A stretch of DNA of 64,000 nt from assembly GCF_900106095.1 (NCBI RefSeq), contig NZ_FNUD01000002.1, positions 2,501,501 through 2,565,500 on the forward strand. The letters run 5' to 3'. Made by a program: the position numbers and the translations under genes. This document shows positions 1-11,542 of the stretch, piece after piece. How positions within the stretch are numbered: the first letter of the stretch is position 1; each line of letters starts with the position of its first letter. The stretch comes from Pseudomonas deceptionensis. GTDB lineage: Bacteria; Pseudomonadota; Gammaproteobacteria; Pseudomonadales; Pseudomonadaceae. The notes beneath the pieces were generated by a model that saw only the letters and a list, made by a program, of their open reading frames with translations, was not told the DNA's origin and did no database searches.

Positions 1-774
1 GAGCTGTCCAAGACTTTCGCTCACGTCGACCCTGCCGTAGCGCCGATCCCGGTAGTACCTACTTGCCACTATATGATGGGCGGCGTTGCCACCAACATTC
101 ATGGCCAGGCGATCACTCAGGATGCCGACGGCGCTGACCAGATCATCCCTGGCCTGTTCGCAGTGGGTGAAGTGGCATGCGTATCGGTACACGGTGCCAA
201 CCGTCTGGGCGGCAACTCGCTGCTCGATCTGGTGGTATTCGGTCGTGCCGCAGGCCTGTTCCTTGAGCAGACCCTGAAAGAAGGCGTTGATTACGCCCGT
301 CCACGTCAGTCCGATATCGACGCTGCCCTGGCACGTCTGGACGGCCTGAACTCGCGTACTGATGGCGAAGACGTAGCAACCCTGCGTAAAGAGCTGCAAA
401 GCTGCATGCAGAACTACTTCGGTGTATTCCGTACCGGCGAATACATGCAGAAGGGTATTGCCCAGCTCGCTGATCTGCGTAAGCGTATCGCCAACGTGAA
501 AATCAACGATAAGAGCCAGGCGTTCAACACGGCCCGTATCGAAGCCCTTGAGCTGCAAAACCTGCTCGAAGTGGCTGAAGCGACTGCAATCGCTGCTGAA
601 GTCCGTAAAGAATCGCGCGGTGCTCACGCCCGTGAAGACTTCGAAGATCGTGACGACGTTAACTGGCTGTGCCACACCCTGTACTTCCCGGGTGACAAGC
701 GCGTAGCCAAGCGTGCGGTGAACTTCTCGCCGAAAACCGTTCCGACCTTTGAACCCATGATTCGGACTTACTAA
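1..774 (+). CDS. sdhA: Succinate dehydrogenase flavoprotein subunit, 3' part
   Basis: The reading frame is open from base 1, so the 5' part lies outside the window; 257 codons of a protein usually near 590 residues remain. SdhA oxidises succinate to fumarate in the membrane-bound succinate dehydrogenase (complex II). The fragment has the HGANRLGGNSLLD segment, whose arginine belongs to the active site of the fumarate reductase/SdhA family. It also has the C-terminal helical domain and the family ending with a Tyr near the stop. The N-terminal FAD-binding region and covalent-FAD histidine are not in view. The sdhB start follows 11 nt after the stop, so the two are cotranscribed. Confidence 0.97.
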   Translation, partial: ELSKTFAHVDPAVAPIPVVPTCHYMMGGVATNIHGQAITQDADGADQIIPGLFAVGEVACVSVHGANRLGGNSLLDLVVFGRAAGLFLEQTLKEGVDYARPRQSDIDAALARLDGLNSRTDGEDVATLRKELQSCMQNYFGVFRTGEYMQKGIAQLADLRKRIANVKINDKSQAFNTARIEALELQNLLEVAEATAIAAEVRKESRGAHAREDFEDRDDVNWLCHTLYFPGDKRVAKRAVNFSPKTVPTFEPMIRTY

Positions 775-785
775 GGGTGGCCGAT

Positions 786-1490
786 ATGTTGAAAGTCAGT
801 GTTTATCGCTACAACCCGGATCAAGACGCCGCGCCGTTCATGCAGGAATTTCAGGTCAATACCAACGGTAAAGACCTGATGGTGCTGGACGTGCTGGCGC
901 TGGTCAAAGAGCAGGACGAAGGTTTCTCCTATCGTCGCTCTTGCCGTGAGGGCGTTTGCGGCTCCGACGGCATGAACATCAACGGCAAAAACGCCTTGGC
1001 GTGTGTAACGCCGCTGTCTGCTGTCGTTAAAGGCAACAAGCTGATTGTTCGTCCATTGCCAGGTTTGCCGGTTATCCGTGACCTGGTCGTCGATATGAGC
1101 ATCTTCTACAAGCAATACGAAAAAGTTAAGCCGTTCCTGCAGAACGATACTCCGGCTCCGGCCATTGAGCGTCTGCAATCGCCAGAAGAGCGTGAAAAGC
1201 TCGACGGTCTGTACGAGTGCATCCTGTGCGCTTGCTGCTCGACCTCGTGCCCGTCCTTCTGGTGGAACCCGGACAAGTTCCTGGGCCCTGCTGCACTGTT
1301 GCAAGCCTATCGTTTCCTGGCTGACAGCCGTGACACCAAGACCACCGAGCGTCTGGCTTCGCTGGATGACCCGTTCAGCGTATTCCGCTGCCGCGGGATC
1401 ATGAACTGCGTAAACGTGTGTCCGAAGGGCTTGAACCCGACTAAGGCCATCGGTCACGTGCGTAGCATGCTGCTGCAAAGCGGCGTGTGA
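786..1490 (+). CDS. sdhB: Succinate dehydrogenase iron-sulfur subunit
   Basis: This 234-residue protein carries the three Fe-S clusters that pass electrons from SdhA-bound FAD to ubiquinone. The N-terminal ferredoxin-type 2Fe-2S motif is in RRSCREGVCGSDG. The C-terminal domain has the two cysteine groups CILCACCSTSCP and CRGIMNCVNVCPKGL for the 3Fe-4S and 4Fe-4S clusters. I take the ATG at 786, because an AGGGTGG stretch sits 5 nt upstream and Pseudomonas homologues start here. A GTG at 777 would add three residues but has no ribosome binding site. It is the last gene of sdhCDAB, and sucA follows in the same direction after 260 nt. Confidence 0.97.
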   Translation: MLKVSVYRYNPDQDAAPFMQEFQVNTNGKDLMVLDVLALVKEQDEGFSYRRSCREGVCGSDGMNINGKNALACVTPLSAVVKGNKLIVRPLPGLPVIRDLVVDMSIFYKQYEKVKPFLQNDTPAPAIERLQSPEEREKLDGLYECILCACCSTSCPSFWWNPDKFLGPAALLQAYRFLADSRDTKTTERLASLDDPFSVFRCRGIMNCVNVCPKGLNPTKAIGHVRSMLLQSGV

Positions 1491-1528
1491 TCAAAGGCTG
1501 TATCGCAGCACCGTTGTAACCGTAGATG

Positions 1529-1562
1529 CTACGGCGCAGGCTTCAACCGGCGCCGTAGTTTT
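1529..1562 (+). terminator. Hairpin with short T tract after sdhB
   Basis: CTACGGCGC (1529-1537) pairs perfectly with GCGCCGTAG (1550-1558), and the right arm runs into four Ts. It may end part of the sdh transcription or act as a processing or attenuation point before sucA. The T tract is short, so read-through is likely. Confidence 0.5.
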
Positions 1563-1750
1563 AACCTGAGCAGCAGCTCATGAAGTTGCGGCTCTTATTT
1601 TGAAGAAATGAGACCAGCAGGGGCATCCGGGCTGGTACCCGGACTATCAGCGTGATCCTAAGTGGCTTGTTTTAGTCGCTGTATTCGGACTTTCTCAAGC
1701 GTGCTCTGGTGTTCTCGTCGATGGTGTCCCCTAACCGAGGGTGACCAAGC
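1563..1750 (+). promoter_or_regulatory. Structured sucA leader, candidate sucA-II-type RNA
   Basis: The stretch before sucA contains stem-loops such as ACCAGC (1613-1618) with GCTGGT (1631-1636). Close to the start, GGT and CCCT (1723-1732) pair with AGGG and ACC (1738-1746). The last hairpin includes the GAGGG that should act as the sucA ribosome binding site, so it could hide it. A conserved RNA motif called sucA-II has been described upstream of sucA in Pseudomonas. Position and genus fit, but I cannot test the match to its covariance model. Confidence 0.45.
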
Positions 1751-4582
1751 ATGCAAGAAAGCGTGATGCAGCGCATGTGGAACAGCGGCTATCTTTCAGG
1801 TGGTAACGCTGCCTATGTGGAAGAGCTCTATGAGCTCTACCTGCACGACCCTAACGCTGTGCCAGAAGAATGGCGCACCAAATTTCAGACGTTGCCGAAT
1901 GATGGCAACTCTGCCAACGATGTTTCGCACTCCACAATCCGCGATCATTTCGTGCTGCTGGCAAAGAACCAGCGCCGCGCCCAACCGGTTTCTGCCGGGA
2001 GCGTGAGCAGTGAGCACGAGAAGAAGCAGGTTGAAGTGCTGCGATTGATCCAGGCCTATCGGATGCGCGGCCACCAGGCAGCCCAGCTTGATCCGCTGGG
2101 GCTGTGGCAGCGTCCTGCACCTGCAGACCTGTCGATCAATCATTACGGCTTGACCAATGCCGATCTTGATACGACCTTCCGTGCCGGCGACCTGTATATC
2201 GGCAAAGAGGAAGCGAGCCTACGCGAAATTCTCGAGTCGTTGCAGCAGACATATTGCCGCACCATCGGCGCAGAGTTCACGCACATCGTCGATTCCGAGC
2301 AGCGCCACTGGTTTGAACAGCGCCTCGAAAGCGTACGCGGCCGCCCGACGTATTCTGCTGATGTCAAAGGCCATTTGCTTGAGCGCATCACTGCTGCTGA
2401 AGGTCTGGAAAAGTACCTGGGTACAAAATACCCGGGCACCAAGCGTTTCGGCCTGGAAGGCGGCGAAAGCCTGATTCCTTTGCTGGACGAGCTGATCCAG
2501 CGTTCGGGCAACTACGGCACCAAAGAAATCGTTATCGGTATGGCCCACCGTGGCCGTCTGAACGTATTGGTGAACACCTTCGGCAAAAACCCGCGCGAAT
2601 TGTTCGACGAGTTCGAAGGCAAGAAAAAAATCGAGTTGGGTTCCGGTGACGTTAAATATCACCAGGGCTTCTCCTCCAACGTCATGACCTCGGGCGGCGA
2701 AGTCCACCTGGCAATGGCGTTTAACCCGTCCCACCTGGAGATCGTTTCTCCTGTGGTTGAAGGGTCTGTACGTGCTCGCCAGGACCGTCGCAACGACAGC
2801 ACCGGCGAAAAGGTACTGCCAATTTCCATCCACGGTGATGCTGCTTTCGCAGGTCAGGGCGTGGTCATGGAAACCTTCCAGATGTCGCAGACTCGCGGCT
2901 TCAAGACGGGCGGCACCATTCATCTGGTCATCAACAACCAGGTAGGCTTCACCATCAGCAATCCGGAAGACTCGCGCTCCACCGAGTACTGCACGGATGT
3001 TGCGAAAATGATTCAGGCACCGATCCTTCATGTAAATGGTGATGATCCGGAAGCCGTTCTGTTCGTAACCCAGCTGGCTATCGACTACCGCATGCAGTTC
3101 AAGCGTGATGTCGTGATCGACCTGTTCTGCTACCGCCGTCGCGGTCACAACGAGGCCGACGAGCCAAACGGTACTCAGCCGCTGATGTATCAGCAGATCG
3201 CCAAACAGCGCACTACCCGTGAACTGTATGCCGAACGTCTGACGCAAGAAAAAGTGGTAGACGCAGAACGCGTTCAGGCCAAGATCGACGAATACCGCAA
3301 CGCGCTGGACAACGGTCTGCATGTTGTGAAAAGTCTGGTCAAAGAGCCTAACAAAGAGCTGTTCGTAGACTGGCGCCCATACCTGGGTCACGCCTGGACT
3401 GCACGTCACGACACGCGTTTTGATCTCAAAACCCTGCAAGAACTGTCCGCCAAGCTGCTGGAAATTCCGGAAGGCTTCGTGGTTCAGCGCCAGGTTGCGA
3501 AGATCTACGAAGACCGTCAAAAAATGCAAGCCGGCGGCCTGCCGATCAACTGGGGTTATGCCGAAACAATGGCATACGCAACCCTGCAGTTCGAAGGTCA
3601 CCCGATCCGCATGACCGGTCAGGACATTGGCCGCGGTACGTTCTCGCACCGTCACGCCGTGTTGCACAACCAGAAAGATGCTGGCACTTACATTCCTCTG
3701 AAGCACCTGTTTGAAGGTCAGCCACGCTTTGACCTGTACGACTCGTTGCTGTCCGAAGAAGCAGTATTGGCGTTCGAATACGGTTACTCGACCACCACGC
3801 CTAATGCGCTGGTTGTCTGGGAAGCCCAGTTCGGCGACTTCGCCAACGGCGCTCAGGTTGTAATCGACCAGTTCATCACCAGCGGTGAGCACAAGTGGGG
3901 CCGTCTGTGCGGTCTGACCATGTTGCTGCCACACGGTTATGAAGGTCAGGGCCCGGAGCACTCCTCTGCACGTCTTGAGCGCTACCTGCAGCTGTGTGCT
4001 GAGCACAACATTCAGGTGTGCGTACCAACAACTCCTGCACAGATCTACCATCTGCTGCGCCGTCAGGTTATCCGTCCGCTGCGCAAGCCGCTGGTCGTTC
4101 TGACACCGAAGTCGTTGCTGCGTCACAAACTGGCAATCTCGACACTGGAAGATCTGGCCGAAGGTTCGTTCCAGACCGTTATTCCGGAAATCGATGCACA
4201 AGATCCGGCGAAAGTCGGCCGCATCGTGCTGTGTAGCGGCAAGGTCTACTACGACCTGCTGGAAAAACGCCGTGCCGAAGGTCGTGATGACATCGCCATC
4301 GTGCGTCTTGAGCAGCTGTACCCGTTCCCTGAGGACGACTTGATTGAAGTCCTGGCTCCGTACAAAAACGCCAAACATATTGTCTGGTGTCAGGAAGAGC
4401 CGATGAACCAGGGTGCCTGGTACTGCAGCCAGCACCACATGCGCCGCATCATCAGCGGTCACGATAAATCTCTCGTACTTGAGTACGCGGGCCGTGACGC
4501 TTCTGCTGCACCTGCTTGTGGTTACGCATCGATGCACGCTGAGCAACAGGCAAAACTGTTGCAAGACGCGTTCACTGTTTAA
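1751..4582 (+). CDS. sucA: 2-oxoglutarate dehydrogenase E1 component
   Basis: This 943-residue thiamine-diphosphate enzyme decarboxylates 2-oxoglutarate and passes the succinyl group to lipoyl-SucB. The N-terminal segment ([19 protein letters not shown]) is the typical OdhA/SucA start that binds E2. The central domain has [13 protein letters not shown] and the cofactor region GDAAFAGQG, about residues 360-395. The C-terminal transketolase-like half contains [17 protein letters not shown] and [16 protein letters not shown]. Length is normal for the family. GAGGG lies 9 nt before the ATG, inside a possible hairpin. sucB begins 41 nt downstream in the same operon. Confidence 0.98.
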   Translation: MQESVMQRMWNSGYLSGGNAAYVEELYELYLHDPNAVPEEWRTKFQTLPNDGNSANDVSHSTIRDHFVLLAKNQRRAQPVSAGSVSSEHEKKQVEVLRLIQAYRMRGHQAAQLDPLGLWQRPAPADLSINHYGLTNADLDTTFRAGDLYIGKEEASLREILESLQQTYCRTIGAEFTHIVDSEQRHWFEQRLESVRGRPTYSADVKGHLLERITAAEGLEKYLGTKYPGTKRFGLEGGESLIPLLDELIQRSGNYGTKEIVIGMAHRGRLNVLVNTFGKNPRELFDEFEGKKKIELGSGDVKYHQGFSSNVMTSGGEVHLAMAFNPSHLEIVSPVVEGSVRARQDRRNDSTGEKVLPISIHGDAAFAGQGVVMETFQMSQTRGFKTGGTIHLVINNQVGFTISNPEDSRSTEYCTDVAKMIQAPILHVNGDDPEAVLFVTQLAIDYRMQFKRDVVIDLFCYRRRGHNEADEPNGTQPLMYQQIAKQRTTRELYAERLTQEKVVDAERVQAKIDEYRNALDNGLHVVKSLVKEPNKELFVDWRPYLGHAWTARHDTRFDLKTLQELSAKLLEIPEGFVVQRQVAKIYEDRQKMQAGGLPINWGYAETMAYATLQFEGHPIRMTGQDIGRGTFSHRHAVLHNQKDAGTYIPLKHLFEGQPRFDLYDSLLSEEAVLAFEYGYSTTTPNALVVWEAQFGDFANGAQVVIDQFITSGEHKWGRLCGLTMLLPHGYEGQGPEHSSARLERYLQLCAEHNIQVCVPTTPAQIYHLLRRQVIRPLRKPLVVLTPKSLLRHKLAISTLEDLAEGSFQTVIPEIDAQDPAKVGRIVLCSGKVYYDLLEKRRAEGRDDIAIVRLEQLYPFPEDDLIEVLAPYKNAKHIVWCQEEPMNQGAWYCSQHHMRRIISGHDKSLVLEYAGRDASAAPACGYASMHAEQQAKLLQDAFTV

Positions 4583-4623
4583 CGCCTTCGCGCACTGAAA
4601 CCGAATTTAAGGAACCAAAGAAC

Positions 4624-5838
4624 ATGGCTATCGAGATCAAAGCCCCAACATTTCCGGAATCGGTTGCCGATGGCACCGTTGCCACCTGGCACAAGCAACC
4701 GGGCGACGCTGTAAAGCGCGACGACCTGATTGTTGACATCGAAACCGACAAGGTTGTGCTGGAAGTACTGGCTACAGCTGACGGCGTTCTGGGCGCTATC
4801 GTCAAGAACGAAGGCGACACCGTTCTGTCCGACGAAGTTCTGGGCTCCATCGTTGAAGGCGGCGTTGCTGCTGCTCCAGCCGCTGCTGCACCGGCCGCTC
4901 AGGCTGCTGCTCCAGCTGGCGAAGGCGAAGACGATCCAGTGGCGGCTCCTGCTGCTCGCAAGATCGCTGAAGAAAACGGTATCAACATTGCTTCCGTTGC
5001 CGGTACTGGCAAAGGCGGTCGTGTGACCAAGGAAGACGTCGTTGCTGCTGTTGCTGCCAAAAAGGCCGCTCCTGCTGCTGCGCCTGCCAAGGCTGCCGCT
5101 CCTGCCGCTGCTGCTCCGGTATTCGCTGCTGGCGACCGCGTAGAAAAACGCGTTCCGATGACCCGCGTTCGTGCCACCGTGGCCAAGCGTCTGGTTGAAG
5201 CTCAGTCGAACATGGCGATGCTGACCACTTTCAACGAAGTGGACATGACTGAAATCATGGCACTGCGTTCGAAGTACAAGGACCAGTTCGAGAAGGCCCA
5301 CAACGGCGTACGCCTGGGCTTCATGTCGTTCTTCGTCAAGGCTGCTACCGAGTCGCTGAAACGCTTCCCGGCTGTCAACGCCTCGATCGACGGTTCCGAC
5401 ATCGTTTACCACGGCTTCGCCGACATCGGTGTTGCTGTATCCAGCGACCGTGGTCTGGTGGTTCCGGTTCTGCGTAACGCCGAACTGATGAGCCTGGCTG
5501 AAATCGAAGGCGGCATCGCTGCTTACGGTAAAAAAGCCCGTGACGGTAAACTGTCGATCGACGAAATGACCGGCGGTACCTTCACGATCACCAACGGTGG
5601 TACTTTCGGTTCGATGATGTCGACCCCGATCGTTAACCCGCCGCAAGCCGCGATCCTGGGCATGCACAACATCCTTCAGCGTCCAATGGCAATCAACGGT
5701 CAGGTCGTAATCCGCCCGATGATGTATTTGGCTCTGTCTTACGATCACCGCTTGATCGACGGCAAAGAAGCTGTAAGTTTCCTGGTAGCAATCAAAAACC
5801 TGCTGGAAGACCCGGCTCGTCTGCTGCTGGATATCTGA
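4624..5838 (+). CDS. sucB: 2-oxoglutarate dehydrogenase E2, dihydrolipoyl succinyltransferase
   Basis: This 404-residue core enzyme transfers succinyl from lipoate to CoA. One lipoyl domain occupies about residues 1-75, with the lipoylated lysine in [10 protein letters not shown]. An Ala/Pro-rich linker follows. A peripheral-subunit binding domain ([19 protein letters not shown], about 108-140) docks E1 and E3, and a second Ala/Pro linker separates it from the catalytic domain. The active-site HRLIDG motif gives catalytic H375 and D379. GGAA lies upstream of the ATG. Only one lipoyl domain is present, as usual for SucB and unlike AceF. Confidence 0.98.
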   Translation: MAIEIKAPTFPESVADGTVATWHKQPGDAVKRDDLIVDIETDKVVLEVLATADGVLGAIVKNEGDTVLSDEVLGSIVEGGVAAAPAAAAPAAQAAAPAGEGEDDPVAAPAARKIAEENGINIASVAGTGKGGRVTKEDVVAAVAAKKAAPAAAPAKAAAPAAAAPVFAAGDRVEKRVPMTRVRATVAKRLVEAQSNMAMLTTFNEVDMTEIMALRSKYKDQFEKAHNGVRLGFMSFFVKAATESLKRFPAVNASIDGSDIVYHGFADIGVAVSSDRGLVVPVLRNAELMSLAEIEGGIAAYGKKARDGKLSIDEMTGGTFTITNGGTFGSMMSTPIVNPPQAAILGMHNILQRPMAINGQVVIRPMMYLALSYDHRLIDGKEAVSFLVAIKNLLEDPARLLLDI

Positions 5839-5850
5839 TAGAAGCAGCTG

Positions 5851-5980
5851 CGAGCTTCATGCCCCACGTTAAAGCGCACGGCATGAGGCTCGTATCATAG
5901 GAAACAGCTATGAGCTGCAAGTGTGAAGCTGCAAGCAATTGTGGTTTGGCCTTGTAGCTTGCAGCTTGAAGCTTGTAGCT
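5851..5980. repeat. Two inverted repeats between sucB and lpdG
   Basis: CGAGCTTCATGCC (5851-5863) pairs with GGCATGAGGCTCG (5880-5892) with one mismatch. The second pair is longer: 24 nt at 5913-5936 is the imperfect reverse complement of 5957-5980, both built from AGCTGCAAGC/GCTTGCAGCT units. The second pair ends just before the AGAGG ribosome binding site of lpdG. The units look like a dispersed Pseudomonas palindrome. They could act as mRNA-stabilising or processing elements inside the operon. Confidence 0.7.
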
Positions 5981-5982
5981 AA

Positions 5983-7434
<1,452 letters not shown>

Positions 7435-7660
7435 TACCAGACAATAAGAAACCACGGCGGTTTGCCCGTCGTGAGCCTTGCTAGCAAGCCTCACCGCGGA
7501 ACTTCCGCCGGACGCAGTCTTGTCTTGTTTTACTCGGGTCCGACTCCGCTCACGCGGATGTCGGGCTTGAACAGGCAGCACAAGCAGCAGTCACAGGTGG
7601 TGCGGCACTAATAAAAGTGCAGCGCCGAATGCGCAGTACCTAACGAAGACGGTAAAAAGC
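7435..7660 (+). promoter_or_regulatory. Structured sucC leader, candidate sucC-type RNA
   Basis: The 226-nt gap holds three clear stem-loops. CCGAC/CCGC pairs with GCGG/GTCGG (7540-7564), GCACT (7605-7609) pairs with AGTGC (7616-7620), and GCGC (7622-7625) pairs with GCGC (7631-7634). CTTGT (7524-7528) can also close with ACAAG (7580-7584). A conserved Pseudomonas RNA upstream of sucC (the sucC motif) is known. The position fits, but I matched neither its consensus nor any ligand. Confidence 0.45.
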
Positions 7661-8827
7661 ATGAATCTTCACGAGTATCAGGGTAAGCAGCTGTTCGCTG
7701 AATACGGCCTGCCAGTATCCAAGGGTTATGCAGTAGATACCCCGGAAGCAGCCGCAGAAGCTTGCGACAAAATCGGCGGGACTGAATGGGTTGTCAAAGC
7801 CCAGGTTCACGCAGGTGGTCGCGGTAAAGCGGGCGGCGTTAAGCTGGTTCGCAGCAAAGAAGACGCTAAAGCATTCGCACAACAGTGGTTGGGCAAGCGT
7901 CTGGTGACTTACCAGACTGATGCCAATGGTCAGCCGGTCACCAAGATCCTGGTTGAATCGTGCACTGATATCGCTAAAGAGCTGTACCTGGGCGCTGTCG
8001 TTGACCGTTCCAGCCGTCGTATCGTGTTCATGGCTTCCACCGAAGGTGGCGTGGACATCGAGAAGATCGCACACGACACTCCAGAAAAAATTCTGAAAGC
8101 AACTATCGATCCACTGGTTGGCGCTCAGCCATTCCAGGGTCGCGAGTTGGCTTTCCAGTTGGGTCTGGAAGGCAAGCAAGTTACTCAGTTCGCCAAGATC
8201 TTCGTAGGTCTGGCCAAACTGTTCAAGGATCACGATCTGGCCCTGCTGGAAGTGAACCCGCTGGTTATCAAGACTGACGGCGATCTGCACTGCCTCGATG
8301 CAAAAATCAACATCGACGCAAACGCCATGTACCGTCAGGCCAAGCTGAAAACTTTCCACGATCCGTCGCAAGACGATCCGCGCGAAGCGCACGCTGCCAA
8401 GTTCGAACTGAACTACGTAGCGCTGGAAGGCAACATCGGCTGCATGGTAAACGGCGCTGGTCTGGCGATGGGCACCATGGACATCGTTAACCTGCATGGC
8501 GGCAAGCCAGCCAACTTCCTCGACGTTGGCGGCGGTGCTACCAAAGAACGCGTTACCGAAGCGTTCAAGATCATCCTGTCCGACAGCAATGTCGCTGCAG
8601 TATTGGTCAACATCTTCGGCGGCATCGTTCGTTGCGACATGATTGCCGAAGGCATCATCGGTGCAGTGAAAGAAGTCGGCGTGAAAATCCCGGTGGTTGT
8701 TCGCCTTGAAGGCAACAACGCTGAACTGGGCGCTAAAGTACTGGCAGAAAGCGGCTTGAACATCATCGCTGCTACCAGCTTGACCGACGCTGCTCAACAA
8801 GTTGTTAAAGCTGCGGAGGGCAAGTAA
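7661..8827 (+). CDS. sucC: Succinyl-CoA synthetase, beta subunit
   Basis: This 388-residue subunit forms the ATP-grasp half of succinyl-CoA synthetase, which makes ATP or GTP from succinyl-CoA. It has the canonical start [12 protein letters not shown], the nucleotide-binding [16 protein letters not shown] segment near residues 46-61, and the C-terminal flavodoxin-like domain with [10 protein letters not shown]. Length equals the E. coli enzyme. The start has GACGGTAAAAAGC upstream, a modest ribosome binding site. The stop overlaps the sucD start by one base (TAATG), giving tight coupling of the 1:1 subunits. Confidence 0.98.
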   Translation: MNLHEYQGKQLFAEYGLPVSKGYAVDTPEAAAEACDKIGGTEWVVKAQVHAGGRGKAGGVKLVRSKEDAKAFAQQWLGKRLVTYQTDANGQPVTKILVESCTDIAKELYLGAVVDRSSRRIVFMASTEGGVDIEKIAHDTPEKILKATIDPLVGAQPFQGRELAFQLGLEGKQVTQFAKIFVGLAKLFKDHDLALLEVNPLVIKTDGDLHCLDAKINIDANAMYRQAKLKTFHDPSQDDPREAHAAKFELNYVALEGNIGCMVNGAGLAMGTMDIVNLHGGKPANFLDVGGGATKERVTEAFKIILSDSNVAAVLVNIFGGIVRCDMIAEGIIGAVKEVGVKIPVVVRLEGNNAELGAKVLAESGLNIIAATSLTDAAQQVVKAAEGK

Positions 8828-9708
8828 TGAGCGTCCTGATCAATAAAGACACCAAAGTTATCTGCCAGGGCATCACTGGTTCGCAGGGTAGCTTCCACAC
8901 CCAGCAAGCCATTGAATACGGCACCAAGATGGTTGGTGGCGTTACTCCGGGCAAAGGCGGCACCACTCACCTGGACCTGCCTGTTTTCAACACCGTGAAA
9001 GAAGCCGTAGCTGCCACTGGCGCAACCGCCAGCGTTATCTACGTACCGGCTCCTTTCTGCAAGGACTCCATCCTTGAAGCAGCTTTCGGCGGCATCAAGC
9101 TGATCGTTTGCATCACTGAAGGCATTCCTACCCTGGACATGCTGGACGCTAAAGTTAAGTGCGACGAGCTGGGTGTAATCCTGATCGGCCCTAACTGCCC
9201 AGGCGTTATCACTCCAGGCGAATGCAAGATCGGCATCATGCCAGGTCACATTCACTTGCCAGGCAAAGTAGGCATCGTGTCGCGTTCCGGCACCCTGACT
9301 TACGAAGCTGTTAAGCAGACTACTGACGCCGGTTTCGGTCAGTCGACTTGCGTAGGCATCGGTGGTGACCCGATCCCTGGTTCCAACTTCATCGACATCC
9401 TGAAGTTGTTCCAGGAAGACCCGAAGACCGAAGCGATCGTAATGATCGGTGAGATCGGCGGTTCGGCTGAAGAAGAAGCGGCTGCCTACATCAAGGCACA
9501 CGTGACCAAGCCAGTTGTTTCCTACATCGCTGGTGTGACTGCCCCTGCTGGCAAGCGCATGGGCCATGCTGGCGCAATCATCTCTGGCGGCAAGGGCACT
9601 GCAGACGAGAAGTTTGCTGCTCTGGAAGACGCAGGCGTTAAAACCGTGCGTTCGCTGGCAGACATCGGCAAGGCTCTGTCCGAGCTGACTGGCTGGGCCG
9701 TCAAATAA
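8827..9708 (+). CDS. sucD: Succinyl-CoA synthetase, alpha subunit
   Basis: This 293-residue CoA-binding subunit carries the transient phosphohistidine. The N-terminal CoA-binding fold has GITGSQG and TPGKGG. The ligase domain has RSGTLTYEA, and the phosphorylated histidine is H247 in [10 protein letters not shown]. Translation starts at the A of the sucC stop codon, with GGAGG in the end of sucC as ribosome binding site. It is the last gene of the suc operon; a strong hairpin terminator follows 31 nt after the stop. Confidence 0.98.
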   Translation: MSVLINKDTKVICQGITGSQGSFHTQQAIEYGTKMVGGVTPGKGGTTHLDLPVFNTVKEAVAATGATASVIYVPAPFCKDSILEAAFGGIKLIVCITEGIPTLDMLDAKVKCDELGVILIGPNCPGVITPGECKIGIMPGHIHLPGKVGIVSRSGTLTYEAVKQTTDAGFGQSTCVGIGGDPIPGSNFIDILKLFQEDPKTEAIVMIGEIGGSAEEEAAAYIKAHVTKPVVSYIAGVTAPAGKRMGHAGAIISGGKGTADEKFAALEDAGVKTVRSLADIGKALSELTGWAVK

Positions 9709-9739
9709 GCCACGCGCTTAGCTGATAGCTACACCAGAC

Positions 9740-9763
9740 AAAGGCCACCTTAGGGTGGCCTTT
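9740..9763 (+). terminator. Terminator of the suc operon
   Basis: AAAGGCCACC (9740-9749) and GGTGGCCTTT (9754-9763) form a perfect 10-bp stem with a TTAG loop directly after sucD. The T run is only the three Ts of the stem. Confidence 0.8.
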
Positions 9764-10076
9764 GTGCATTCTGGAGAAAAGAATCGGAACTCTCCCCCAA
9801 GCTTCCCCGGCTTCGGACTGCAGGCAAAATCACACCAAATCAATTTTCGATGTCATTCAGGCGACAACTGCGTTCGTTCATCGGACAGTCCGCCCTCTAA
9901 CAGTGCGTTGTAGGAAAAAACTCGGTAATCTTGCCGCCATTCTGCATTTCTGCGTGTGCATCCCAAAAGGAAGCCGCGCGCTAGACGGGTCGGACTTATA
10001 CAGACCGACAGCATTTCCCACATCCGCACGGGAAATTCCCCTCTAAATTCCGATTCAGTAGTGTGGTATTTCCGTA
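9764..10076. other. Non-coding spacer before brnQ
   Basis: About 310 nt without a credible gene; the short open frames here have no family resemblance or ribosome binding site. Visible structure is GTCGG/CCGAC around 9990-10010 and the palindrome GGGAAATTCCC just before 10045. It should carry the brnQ promoter and leader, but I cannot place a clear -35/-10 or a regulator site. Confidence 0.5.
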
Positions 10077-11390
10077 ATGAAAGTATTGAAAGGCCAGGAC
10101 ATCCTGGCACTTGGGTTTATGACTTTTGCCCTGTTCGTTGGGGCTGGCAACATCATTTTCCCGCCAATCGTTGGCCTGCAGGCTGGACCGAATGTCTGGA
10201 TGGCCGCACTGGGCTTCCTGATCACCGCAGTGGGTTTGCCGGTGGTCACTGTTATTGCGCTGGCCAAGGTTGGCGGCGGTATGGATGCACTGAGCAGCCC
10301 GATCGGTAAAATCGCGGGTGGCTTGCTGGCGGCTGTGGCCTATCTGGCTGTTGGTCCGTTGTTCGCGACCCCGCGTACTGCAACCGTATCCTTTGAAGTC
10401 GGCCTGGCGCCGTTGACCGGCGAAAGCCCGCTGGCGCTGTTTCTGTACAGCTCGGTGTACTTCCTGATCGTGTTCTTCGTTTCGCTGTATCCAGGTCGTC
10501 TGCTGGACACGGTAGGGCGTTTTCTCGCTCCGTTGAAAATCATCGCGCTGGCTATTCTCGGTATTGCTGCTGTTGCCTTGCCTGCCGGTGATATAGGCGT
10601 CGCGACCCCTGAATACGTTGCCGCTCCGTTCTCCCAAGGCTTCATCAATGGTTACCTGACCATGGATACCCTGGGCGCACTGGTGTTCGGCATCGTTATC
10701 GTGAACGCCATTCGCTCCCGAGGCGTTGAATCGCCGAAGCTGATCACCCGCTACGCAATCATTGCTGGCCTGATCGCCGGTGTCGGTCTGGCACTGGTGT
10801 ACATCAGCCTGTTCCGCCTTGGGGCGGGCAGCCATGAAGTGGCGGCGGGTGCAACCAATGGCGCGGCAGTACTGCACGCCTACGTTCAGCACACTTTCGG
10901 TTCGCTGGGCAGCGGTTTCCTGGCGGTACTTATCGCTTTGGCCTGCTTGGTGACGGCTGTAGGCCTGACGTGTGCCTGCGCAGAATACTTCAGTACGGTA
11001 TTGCCACTGTCTTACAAGACGCTGGTGATTATCCTTGCCGTGTTCTCGCTGGCCGTGTCGAACCTTGGGTTGACGCAGTTGATCGCGTTCTCCATCCCGC
11101 TGCTGACGGCGATATATCCGCCGTGCATCGTGCTGGTGGCCTTGAGCTTCTGCAAAGGGCTGTGGCATGCGCAGACGCGGATCGTTGGTCCGGTAATGCT
11201 GGTCTCGTTCCTCTTCGGTTCGATCGACGCGCTTAAAGGTGCGGGCCTGGGTGACTGGATTCCGACCCAACTGGCGAACATGCCATTCAGCAACCAGGGC
11301 CTGGCGTGGCTGGTGCCGTGCCTTGTGACCCTGCTGGGCGCAGTTGTCTGCGACCGCGTGCTGGGCAAGCGTCAAGAAGCACTCGCGTAA
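10077..11390 (+). CDS. brnQ: Branched-chain amino acid carrier, BrnQ/BraB family
   Basis: This 437-residue inner-membrane symporter of the LIVCS family takes up leucine, isoleucine and valine with Na+. The N terminus has the family signature [21 protein letters not shown] and about 12 hydrophobic segments follow. Length equals P. aeruginosa BraB, which also lies just after sucD, so braB is an equally fair name. No good Shine-Dalgarno sequence is visible before the ATG (GTATTTCCGTA), so translation may be weak or leaderless-like. It is a single gene with its own terminator. Confidence 0.93.
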   Translation: MKVLKGQDILALGFMTFALFVGAGNIIFPPIVGLQAGPNVWMAALGFLITAVGLPVVTVIALAKVGGGMDALSSPIGKIAGGLLAAVAYLAVGPLFATPRTATVSFEVGLAPLTGESPLALFLYSSVYFLIVFFVSLYPGRLLDTVGRFLAPLKIIALAILGIAAVALPAGDIGVATPEYVAAPFSQGFINGYLTMDTLGALVFGIVIVNAIRSRGVESPKLITRYAIIAGLIAGVGLALVYISLFRLGAGSHEVAAGATNGAAVLHAYVQHTFGSLGSGFLAVLIALACLVTAVGLTCACAEYFSTVLPLSYKTLVIILAVFSLAVSNLGLTQLIAFSIPLLTAIYPPCIVLVALSFCKGLWHAQTRIVGPVMLVSFLFGSIDALKGAGLGDWIPTQLANMPFSNQGLAWLVPCLVTLLGAVVCDRVLGKRQEALA

Positions 11391-11423
11391 TATCCGGATC
11401 GCCAAAAGCATCACCGGATAAAT

Positions 11424-11460
11424 AAAAAGCCCTGCATCTAACGGATGCAGGGCTTTTTTT
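11424..11460 (+). terminator. brnQ terminator
   Basis: GCCCTGCATC (11429-11438) and GATGCAGGGC (11444-11453) form a 10-bp stem with loop TAACG. The stem is flanked by five As and followed by seven Ts: a strong intrinsic terminator. Confidence 0.95.
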
Positions 11461-11496
11461 ATGGCCGTGTGTTCAAGGCCGGGCTCAAACACAACA

Positions 11497-11517
11497 AAGC
11501 CCGCACGGGGCGGGCTT
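11497..11517 (-). terminator. Hairpin after the small lipoprotein gene
   Basis: AAGCCCGC (11497-11504) and GCGGGCTT (11510-11517) form an 8-bp stem. It lies 25 nt beyond the stop of the minus-strand lipoprotein gene and ends its transcript. On the plus strand it is followed by CGTTTTT, so it may back up the brnQ terminator. Confidence 0.75.
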
Positions 11518-11542
11518 CGTTTTTACATCGCAAAAAGCCGTA

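Noticed and set aside
2219-4564. Long open frame of 781 codons on the minus strand across sucA
   Set aside because: It is antisense to a clear sucA gene and arises from its GC-biased codon use; the translation has no family pattern, no ribosome binding site and unusual composition. The same holds for long antisense frames opposite lpdG, sucC, htpG, nuoN, nuoL, nuoG, nuoCD, aceA, purB, mnmA, idh and icd.
9762-10110. Short open frames between sucD and brnQ on both strands
   Set aside because: They overlap each other, have no ribosome binding site and encode low-complexity, family-less peptides. The first also includes the suc terminator.
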